Below, one piece after another: positions 7,232 to 14,807 of a DNA stretch of 20,496 nt; within the stretch, counting starts at the first letter, position 1, and every line of letters starts with the position of its first letter. The stretch is taken from contig CALKUS010000103.1 in the NCBI GenBank assembly GCA_937996755.1, positions 1 through 20,496 on the forward strand. The letters run 5' to 3'. Both the position numbers and the translations under genes were made by a program. The notes under the pieces were generated by a model, which was given only the letters and a program-made list of their open reading frames with translations, made no database searches and was not told the DNA's origin. This stretch comes from an uncultured Pseudomonadota bacterium. GTDB taxonomy: Bacteria; Pseudomonadota; Gammaproteobacteria; Xanthomonadales; Ahniellaceae.

Positions 7232-8539
7232 TCACGCCGCGCTCTTCTGCGCGGCGTCCCCGTGGAACTGCTCCTCCTCGGTCGAGCCGGCGAGCGCCGA
7301 CAGCGACGACTGGCCGGCCGCGATCACCTCGTTGACCTTGTCGAAGTAGCCGGTACCGACTTCGCGCTGGTGCTTCGCGCCCGTGTAGCCGCGCGGCTCG
7401 GCGGCGAACTCGGCCTGCTGCAGCTCGACGTAGGCCGCCATCTGGCGCTCGCGGTAGCCGGTGGCGAGGTGCCACATGCCGTAGTTGAGCGCGTGGAAGC
7501 CGGCCAGCGTGATGAACTGGAACTTGTAGCCGTAGCTCGCGATTTCCTTCTGGAACTTCGCGATCGTGGCGTCGTCGAGGTTCTTCTTCCAGTTGAACGA
7601 CGGCGAGCAGTTGTAGGCGAGCAGCTTGCCCGGATGCCTGGCGTGGATCGCCTCGGCGAAGCGCTTCGCCTGCGCGAGGTCCGGCGTCGACGTCTCGCAC
7701 CAGACGAGGTCGGCGTACGGCGCGTACGCGAGGCCGCGAGAGATCGCCTGCTCGATGCCCATCTTCGTCTCGTGGAAACCCTCGACCGTGCGCTTGCCGG
7801 TCAGGAAGGGCTTGTCGTTCGCGTCGACGTCGGAGGTGATGAGCGCGGCGCCCATCGCGTCGGTGCGGGCGACGATGAGCGTCGGCACGCCCGCGACATC
7901 GGCCGCGAGGCGCGCGGCCACCAGCTTCTGCACGGCTTCGCCGGTGGAGACGAGCACCTTGCCGCCCATGTGGCCGCACTTCTTCGCGCTCGCGAGCTGG
8001 TCCTCGAAGTGCACGCCGGAAGCGCCCGCCTCGATCATGTGTGCCATGAGCTCGTACGCATTGAGCACGCCGCCGAAGCCGGCTTCCGCGTCCGCGACGA
8101 TCGGTTGCAGCCAGTCGATCGAGTCGTTGCCCTCGGCGTGGTGGATCTGGTCAGCGCGCAGCAGGCAGTTGTTGATGCGGCGCACGACGTTCGGCACCGA
8201 ATCGACGGGGTACAGCGACTGGTCGGGATACATCGCGCCCGCGGTGTTCGCGTCGGCCGCGACCTGCCAGCCGGAGAGGTAGATCGCCTTCAGGCCGGCC
8301 TTCACCTGCTGCATGGCCTGGTTGCCGGTCATCGCGCCGAGCGCGTTCACGAACGGCTCGTTGTGCAGGTAGTGCCAGAGCTTCTCGGCGCCGCGGCGCG
8401 CGAGCGTGTGCTCGACGGGCACCGTGCCGCGCAGGCGCACGACGTCCTCGGCCGCGTACGGCCGCTTCACGCCGGCCCAGCGCGAGTTGTTGGCCCAGTC
8501 GAGGGCGAGCTGTTCGGCGGTGGGCAGCGTGGTCTTCAT
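7232..8539 (-). CDS. aceA: Isocitrate lyase
   Basis: The protein has 435 residues, close to the 434 of E. coli AceA. It would split isocitrate into glyoxylate and succinate, the first step of the glyoxylate shunt, in the cytoplasm. The catalytic loop KKCGHMGGK (186-194, nucleophile Cys188) is intact. Also present are YLSGWQVAADAN (about 87-98), the metal/substrate site region PIVADAEAGFGG and the active-site segment NCSPSFNW. The start ATG at 8539 has AGGGG about 9 bases upstream and opens directly into the family sequence (TLPTAEQLALDW). The gene follows aceB on the same strand with 112 bases between them. That gap is mostly filled by a heptad inverted repeat, which could alter the AceA:AceB ratio. 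Confidence 0.98.
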   Translation of the reverse strand: MKTTLPTAEQLALDWANNSRWAGVKRPYAAEDVVRLRGTVPVEHTLARRGAEKLWHYLHNEPFVNALGAMTGNQAMQQVKAGLKAIYLSGWQVAADANTAGAMYPDQSLYPVDSVPNVVRRINNCLLRADQIHHAEGNDSIDWLQPIVADAEAGFGGVLNAYELMAHMIEAGASGVHFEDQLASAKKCGHMGGKVLVSTGEAVQKLVAARLAADVAGVPTLIVARTDAMGAALITSDVDANDKPFLTGKRTVEGFHETKMGIEQAISRGLAYAPYADLVWCETSTPDLAQAKRFAEAIHARHPGKLLAYNCSPSFNWKKNLDDATIAKFQKEIASYGYKFQFITLAGFHALNYGMWHLATGYRERQMAAYVELQQAEFAAEPRGYTGAKHQREVGTGYFDKVNEVIAAGQSSLSALAGSTEEEQFHGDAAQKSAA

Positions 8540-8576
8540 TTTTCGTACCCCTGTGGGATCGTGATGCGTCTCGGGA

Positions 8577-8649
8577 GCGGTCAGCGGAGAGCGGGGAGCG
8601 GCAAGAGCGCGCTGTTGCCGCTCCCCGCTATCCGCTCACCGCTATCCGG
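8577..8649. repeat. Heptad inverted repeat, copy 2
   Basis: Left-arm words are GCGGTCA (8577), GCGGAGA (8584), GCGGGGA (8591), GCGGCAA (8598), then GAGC (8605-8608). The right arm reads, on the opposite strand, as a partial word GGATA, then GCGGTGA, GCGGATA, GCGGGGA, GCGGCAA and CAGC. The innermost 15 bases of each arm (8590-8604 and 8615-8629) pair perfectly around a 10-base loop. The element lies between the aceB stop at 8652 and the aceA start at 8539, inside the presumed operon. Confidence 0.85.
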
Positions 8650-8651
8650 GG

Positions 8652-10256
<1,605 letters not shown>

Positions 10257-10311
10257 CCCCTTCCCCTGCGGCATTGCGGCGCGAGCCCGATGGAAGCGCG
10301 CCAATGGCGGT

Positions 10312-10355
10312 TTGACAAAGCAAATGTTTCAATACCGGGTATTGACGGCGTCAAT
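10312..10355. promoter_or_regulatory. Divergent aceB/lysR control region with two interlocked palindromes
   Basis: Two perfect palindromes share four bases: CAATACC-G-GGTATTG (10330-10344) and ATTGAC-GGC-GTCAAT (10341-10355). A consensus-like TTGACA lies at 10312-10317. The site sits between the aceB start (10256) and the lysR start (10370). LysR-type proteins commonly bind dyads in such divergent gaps, so this is the candidate operator for the neighbouring regulator. A clear -10 box at standard spacing was not found on either strand, so promoter positions are left open. Confidence 0.6.
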
Positions 10356-10369
10356 TCATCGCCAAGCCC

Positions 10370-11464
10370 ATGATCGACAAGCCGCCCCGTCGTAAACGTT
10401 TGAATGTGAGCAGTCGCTCTATTGCCCGCGTGCGGCCGCCGAAGCCGGGCGACGACGGGCGGAAGACGCGTTTCCGGCCCGACGCCGGCAGCTCGTTTTC
10501 GTCGCGGCGCAGCAGCGACGCGCCGCCGCGCTGGTACTACAAGGGCAACCGCCTGAAGCAGCTGCGCGCGTTCTGCTACACGGCGCGTCTCGGCACGATC
10601 TCGCGCGCCGCGGAAGCGCTGTTCCTGTCGCAGCCCTCGGTGTCGCTGCAGCTCGCGGCGCTCGAGAAGGAGCTCGGCACGCTGCTCGTCGATCGCAGCG
10701 GCAGGCGCACGCAGCTCACGCCCGCGGGCGCGGCGCTGTACGAGCTCGCGCGGCCGCTCGTCGAGGGGCTCGAGAACCTCGACGCGGAGTTCCGCAGCAG
10801 GCTGCAGGGCCTCGACGCCGGCGAGCTGAACATCGCGGCGGGCGCGTCGACCATCCAGTACCTGCTGCCCGCGCTCGTGCAGGCGTATCGCGAGAAGTAC
10901 CCGAGCGTGCGCCTGCAGCTGCACAACGTGACCGGCCGCGACGGACTCGCGCTGCTGCGCTCCGACGCCGTCGATTTCGCGATCGGCTCGATGCTCGACG
11001 TGCCGAACGACCTCTCGTACGAGCCGGTCTACCACTTCGACCCGATGCTGATCACGCCGCTCGACCACCCGCTCGCGAACCGGCGCAACGTGCAGCTCGC
11101 CGACCTGAGCCCGTACGGCCTGATCCTGCCGCCGCGACGGCTCACCACGTTCCGGCTCGTGGATCTCATCTTCCAGAAGCGCCAGGTGCCGTACCACGTG
11201 GCGATCGAGGTGGGCGGCTGGGACGTCATCAAGCAGTACGTCGCGATGGGCCTCGGCATCTCGATCGTCACCGGCATCTGCCTGCAGCCGAGCGACCGCC
11301 TCGCCGTGCACAACATGCGCGAGTACTTCCCGCAGCGCAGCTACGGCGTCGTCGTGCGCAAGGGCAAGTACCTTTCGGCGCATGCGCGCGCGTTCGTCGA
11401 CCTCATCAAGCCGAACCTGTTCGCGCGGCGCGGTTACGATGAGTCGGGGCATTCGGAAAGGTGA
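10370..11464 (+). CDS. LysR-type transcriptional regulator, CysB-like, with N-terminal extension
   Basis: The protein has 364 residues, about 60 more than a typical LysR regulator. The winged helix-turn-helix occupies about 62-121 (LKQLRAFCYTARLGTISRAA, then LFLSQPSVSLQLAALEKELG). The substrate-binding domain follows from about 145 to 350 (GELNIAAGASTIQYLLPALV; YVAMGLGISIVTGI). The first 60 residues are basic, Arg/Ser/Pro-rich and probably disordered. No ATG lies nearer the helix-turn-helix; a GTG at codon 13 is the only alternative near the start, so most of the extension is real unless CTG is used. It is transcribed away from aceB, so regulation of the glyoxylate shunt is the likely role. 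The inducer is unknown. Confidence 0.9.
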   Translation: MIDKPPRRKRLNVSSRSIARVRPPKPGDDGRKTRFRPDAGSSFSSRRSSDAPPRWYYKGNRLKQLRAFCYTARLGTISRAAEALFLSQPSVSLQLAALEKELGTLLVDRSGRRTQLTPAGAALYELARPLVEGLENLDAEFRSRLQGLDAGELNIAAGASTIQYLLPALVQAYREKYPSVRLQLHNVTGRDGLALLRSDAVDFAIGSMLDVPNDLSYEPVYHFDPMLITPLDHPLANRRNVQLADLSPYGLILPPRRLTTFRLVDLIFQKRQVPYHVAIEVGGWDVIKQYVAMGLGISIVTGICLQPSDRLAVHNMREYFPQRSYGVVVRKGKYLSAHARAFVDLIKPNLFARRGYDESGHSER

Positions 11465-11516
11465 CCTTTTTGGAAACCTCCTCCTTTTCAAGCTCCCTCC
11501 ACGCATTTCGAAGGAA

Positions 11517-11635
11517 GTGGGAGCGGCCCATGGCCGCGATGGAGAAAACCCGTCGGATGGCGGAGTCGCTGCCACGACCTGCCAAACGCTGCACAATCGA
11601 GATGCTTTCGGATCGCGGCCATGGGCCGCTCCCAC
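11517..11635. repeat. Inverted pair of REP elements (BIME-like)
   Basis: A 24-base element at 11517-11540 recurs exactly, inverted, at 11612-11635, with 71 bases between. Each starts with GTGGGAGC and contains a GCGGCC-CAT-GGCCGC hairpin followed by GCGAT. The GTGG head plus GC-rich hairpin is the design of REP elements known from Pseudomonas and related gammaproteobacteria, which are mobilised by RAYT transposases. No such transposase gene is in the window. The pair lies between the lysR gene and the exporter permease gene; the in-frame reading through it is not considered coding. Confidence 0.85.
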
Positions 11636-11660
11636 CGCACAGAGAGACGTTGCGGAAATC

Positions 11661-12818
11661 ATGTTGCGTTTCGGCAGGAACGAATGGTTGCCCGGAACGA
11701 CGCTCCTCGCGTGGCGCAACCTCGCGCACGACCGCGCGCGCTTCATCGTCACGCTCGTGGGCATCGCGTTCAGCGTGGTGCTCATGGGCGTGCAGATGGG
11801 CCTGCTCGTGGGCTTCGCGCAGACGGCATCGAGCCTCGTCGACCACGCGCGCGCGGACCTGTGGATCACGGCCGTCGGCACGACGAACGTGGACATCGCG
11901 GCGAACCTCGGTGCGCGACGGCGGCTGCAGGCGCTGGCGGTGCCCGGTGTCGCCGACGCCGAGGAATACATGGTGCAGTTCGCGTTCTGGAAGAAGCCGG
12001 CCGGCGGCAACGAGAGCGTGATCCTGGTCGGGTTCGACCAGGCGACGGGGCGCGGCGCCCCGTGGCAGCTCGTCGAAGGCAGCGTCGCGGACCTCGCGCT
12101 GCAGGGCGGCGTGATCGTCGACCGCCTGTACGCGGGAAAGCTCGGCGTCACGAAGCTCGGCGAGACGCTGGAGATCAACAACCGTCGCGCGCGCGTGGTC
12201 GGCTTCACCGACGGCATCCGCACGTTCACGCAGAGTCCGTACGTGTTCACGACGAAGGCGAACGCGCGGTTCTTCACCGGGTTCGGCAGCGATCGCACGA
12301 CTTACGTGCTCGTCGCGGCGCGCGAAGGCGCGGACCTCGCGACGTTGCGCGACGCGCTGCAACGGCGCCTGGGCGACGTCGAGGTGTGGCGCACTGCGGA
12401 CTTCTCGCGGCAGACGCAGCGCTACTGGCTCGTCACGACGGGCGCAGGGTCCGCGCTGCTGCTGGCGGCGTCGCTGGGCCTCGTCGTCGGCATCGTGATC
12501 GTCGGGCAGACGCTGTACGCGAGCACCGTCGACCGGCTGCCCGAATACGCCACGCTGCGCGCGATGGGCGCGCCGAACCGGTATCTCTATGCCGTGATCC
12601 TGAAGCAGGCCGCGATCAGCGCCGTGCTCGGCTATGCGGCCGGGTTCGCGGCGACGCTCGCGATGGTCGCGATCCAGTCGCGCAGCAACATCGCGCTCGT
12701 GATGCCCTGGTGGCTCGCGCTGCTGCTCGCGCTGCTGACGGCCGCGATGTGCGCCCTCGGCGCCGTGTTCTCGATCCGGCGCGTCACGCGCATCGATCCG
12801 ACGTCGGTGTTCGCGTGA
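11661..12818 (+). CDS. ABC exporter permease, DevC/MacB-type (FtsX-like)
   Basis: The protein has 385 residues. One N-terminal membrane helix (about 28-52, FIVTLVGIAFSVVLMGVQMG) is followed by a large periplasmic domain (about 53-260). Three C-terminal helices lie near 263-287, 315-335 and 349-370. This is the MacB/DevC layout, and the domain between the last helices carries YATLRAMGAPNRYLYAVI, the FtsX-family coupling segment. The start ATG at 11661 is chosen because an upstream extension would translate the REP elements and show no family similarity. It precedes the ATPase and adaptor genes on the same strand. Together they would form a tripartite efflux complex of unknown substrate. Confidence 0.9.
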   Translation: MLRFGRNEWLPGTTLLAWRNLAHDRARFIVTLVGIAFSVVLMGVQMGLLVGFAQTASSLVDHARADLWITAVGTTNVDIAANLGARRRLQALAVPGVADAEEYMVQFAFWKKPAGGNESVILVGFDQATGRGAPWQLVEGSVADLALQGGVIVDRLYAGKLGVTKLGETLEINNRRARVVGFTDGIRTFTQSPYVFTTKANARFFTGFGSDRTTYVLVAAREGADLATLRDALQRRLGDVEVWRTADFSRQTQRYWLVTTGAGSALLLAASLGLVVGIVIVGQTLYASTVDRLPEYATLRAMGAPNRYLYAVILKQAAISAVLGYAAGFAATLAMVAIQSRSNIALVMPWWLALLLALLTAAMCALGAVFSIRRVTRIDPTSVFA

Positions 12819-12820
12819 GC

Positions 12821-12921
12821 GCGGGGAGCAGAAAGCGGATAGCGGGGAGCGGCAAGAGCCGCGCCCCCGAAGCGCCACGCGACATGCGAGCTCTTGCCGC
12901 TCCCCGCTCCCCGCTCTCCGC
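12821..12921. repeat. Heptad inverted repeat, copy 3
   Basis: Left-arm words are GCGGGGA (12821), GCAGAAA, GCGGATA, GCGGGGA, GCGGCAA (12849), then GAGC (12856-12859). The right arm (12890-12921), read on the other strand, is GCGGAGA, GCGGGGA, GCGGGGA, GCGGCAA, GAGC. The inner 19 bases of each arm match perfectly, around a 30-base spacer, longer than the 10 bases of copies 1 and 2. The element begins 3 bases after the permease stop and ends 15 bases before the ATPase start, so it interrupts an apparent operon. Confidence 0.85.
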
Positions 12922-12936
12922 TCCCGAGTCCGCGCG

Positions 12937-13698
12937 ATGAGCATCGTCTCCCTCCACGACGTCACATTGACGTACGGCTCCGGCGCTACGGCATTCACGG
13001 CGCTGCGCGGGATCACGCTCGGCGTCGCCGCGGGCGAGATGACGCTGCTGCTGGGGCCCAGCGGCTCGGGCAAGACCACGCTGCTGCAGGTGATGGGCTG
13101 CCTGCTGAAACCGACCTCGGGGACGCTGCGGCTGGCTCCGATCGGACCGCACGACTCGCCCTATGAAGTGTCGGAGCATCGGCACGTCGATCAGGAATCG
13201 CTCGCCCGCGTACGCCTCGCACGGCATGGCTTCGTGTTCCAGCACTACAACCTGTTCCCCACGCTGCGCGCGTGGGAAAACGTCGCGATCGCGCTCGACC
13301 TCAAGGGCCGCCGCGCGGGGATGCGCGAACGCGCGCTCGCGTTGCTCGCGCGGCTCGGCCTCGCCGAGAAGGCCGACGCGTTCCCGGCGCAGCTCTCCGG
13401 CGGGCAGAAGCAGCGCGTCGCGATCGCGCGTGCGCTCGCGGGCGAGCCGAAGATCATCCTGGCCGACGAGCCCACCGCGGCGCTCGACGGTCGCACGGGC
13501 ACGGGCGTCGCGGCCGTGCTGCAGGAGCTCGCGCACGAGTCGGATGCCGCCGTCGTGGTCGTCTCGCACGACCCGCGCATGCTGCCGTACGCCGACCGCG
13601 TGCTCAAGCTCGAGGACGGCGTGCTCACGGGCGATCGCCGCGTGACGGACGCCGAGCGTGCACGCGCGAGCGAACTCGCGCACCATTCGCCGCCATGA
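12937..13698 (+). CDS. ABC exporter ATP-binding protein, DevA/MacB-type
   Basis: The protein has 253 residues with every nucleotide-binding motif intact. They are Walker A GPSGSGKTT (40-48), Q-loop FVFQHYNLFPTL (Gln102), signature LSGGQKQRVAIARAL (153-167), Walker B IILADEPTAALD (173-184) and H-loop VVVSHD (His211). It should energise the permease encoded upstream. An insertion between Walker A and the Q-loop (about 66-92, His/Asp/Glu-rich) is slightly longer than in LolD-like proteins. The ATG at 12937 opens directly into the domain. The stop overlaps the start of the adaptor gene (ATGA at 13695-13698), which argues for coupled translation. Confidence 0.96.
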   Translation: MSIVSLHDVTLTYGSGATAFTALRGITLGVAAGEMTLLLGPSGSGKTTLLQVMGCLLKPTSGTLRLAPIGPHDSPYEVSEHRHVDQESLARVRLARHGFVFQHYNLFPTLRAWENVAIALDLKGRRAGMRERALALLARLGLAEKADAFPAQLSGGQKQRVAIARALAGEPKIILADEPTAALDGRTGTGVAAVLQELAHESDAAVVVVSHDPRMLPYADRVLKLEDGVLTGDRRVTDAERARASELAHHSPP

Positions 13699-14693
13699 AG
13701 ACCCATGTGGGAGCGCTGATCCTGCTCCTTGCGCTTTCCGCGTGCTCGGATCCGCGCGCGCAACAGGCGCCCGCGCCCGCGAGCGGTGCGATCTACGCGG
13801 CCGGGCTCGTCGAGCCGGTCGGCGAGGAACGCGTGCTGATCCCGGAAGTCGGCGGCCGCCTCGCGCGCGTGCTCATCGCCGAAGGCGATGCCGTGAAGCA
13901 GGGCCAGCTGCTGGCCGAGATCGAGAATCGCGATGTCGCGGCCGCGCTCGCGGCGGCTGGCGCACAGGTGGCGCTGCGCGAAGCGGAGCTCGCGAAAGCG
14001 CGCGCCGGCGCACGGCGCGAGGAGCGCGATGCGGCGCGCGCGGCGCTCGCCGAAGCCGATGCCGGCCTTGCGCTCGCGGCGAGCGAGCTGGAGCGCCGCC
14101 GCGCGATGCAATCGGACAAGCTGGTCAGCCGCGAGGCGCTCGACCAGGCCCTGGCGAGCGAGCGCGTGGCGCGTGCACGCCGCGACGCCGCGGCCGCGCA
14201 CTGGGCGCTGCTCGAGGCGGGCACGCGCGCGGAAGACGTCGCGGCGGCGGAAGCGGCGCTCGCGCAGGCCACGGCCGAGCGCGATCGCGCGGCCGCCGCG
14301 CTGGAGAAGACGCGCATCCGCGCGCCGATCGACGGCGTGGTGTTGAAGCGCGACCTGCGCGAAGGCGAGACCGTGGTCGCATTGTCGCCCGTCCCGCTCG
14401 CGCGCATCGGCGACGTTTCGCGGCTGGTCGTGCGCGCCGACGTCGACGAGCTGGACGTCTCGCGCGTGGCCGTCGGCCAGCGTGCGTTCGCGAGCTCCGA
14501 TGCGTTCCCCGGCCGCGAATTCGCCGGCCGCGTCGCGCGCGTCAGCCGGCGCATGGGGCCGCGCAACTCCGTGTCGGAAAACCCCGCCGCGCGCGTCGAC
14601 ACGAAGATCCTCGAAGCGCTCGTCGAGCTCGACGAAGGCGTCGTCCTGCCCGTGGGCCTGCGCGTGGACGTGCGGATCGACCCGGCGCGCTGA
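13695..14693 (+). CDS. HlyD/DevB-family periplasmic adaptor lipoprotein
   Basis: The protein has 332 residues. The N-terminus MKTHVGALILLLALSACSD is a lipoprotein signal with lipobox LSAC and Cys17 as the lipidation site. A split barrel-sandwich (lipoyl-like) domain is seen in VGGRLARVLIAEGDAVKQGQ and, after the hairpin, TRIRAPIDGVVLKRDLREGE. A long Ala/Glu/Arg-rich coiled-coil hairpin lies between them (about 80-205). A beta-barrel domain follows (about 230-332, LVVRADVDELDVSRVAVGQR). This order is that of periplasmic adaptors of tripartite exporters. The start is fixed by the ATGA overlap with the ATPase gene. No outer-membrane channel gene follows, so a TolC encoded elsewhere would be needed. 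Confidence 0.93.
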   Translation: MKTHVGALILLLALSACSDPRAQQAPAPASGAIYAAGLVEPVGEERVLIPEVGGRLARVLIAEGDAVKQGQLLAEIENRDVAAALAAAGAQVALREAELAKARAGARREERDAARAALAEADAGLALAASELERRRAMQSDKLVSREALDQALASERVARARRDAAAAHWALLEAGTRAEDVAAAEAALAQATAERDRAAAALEKTRIRAPIDGVVLKRDLREGETVVALSPVPLARIGDVSRLVVRADVDELDVSRVAVGQRAFASSDAFPGREFAGRVARVSRRMGPRNSVSENPAARVDTKILEALVELDEGVVLPVGLRVDVRIDPAR

Positions 14694-14807
14694 GGCGCGG
14701 GTTGCACCGTATCGAATCCTGCGATTCCCCCCGGACCTGCCCCGAGCGGTGACAGAATCCACCGCGCGCAGGGGTGTGCGTCGGTCCGAAGTCCGGGGGT
14801 ATTACTC
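14694..14807 (+). other. Short intergenic region before the Asp-box protein
   Basis: This 114-base gap should hold the promoter of the downstream gene. Only a weak stem GAATC/GATTC (14714-14718 with 14723-14727) and a purine-rich GGGGG at 14795-14799, near ribosome-binding distance from the GTG start, were noticed. No strong terminator for the exporter operon was seen. Confidence 0.35.

Noticed and set aside
11382..11660. Longer start for the exporter permease
   Set aside because: The extension would overlap lysR and translate the REP pair. The conserved sequence begins just after the ATG at 11661.
12821..12921. CRISPR-like array
   Set aside because: Units are 7 bases, contiguous and inverted, with no spacers of regular length and no cas genes nearby.
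14714..14727. GAATC/GATTC stem after the adaptor gene as a terminator
   Set aside because: A 5-bp stem without a T-run is too weak to support.
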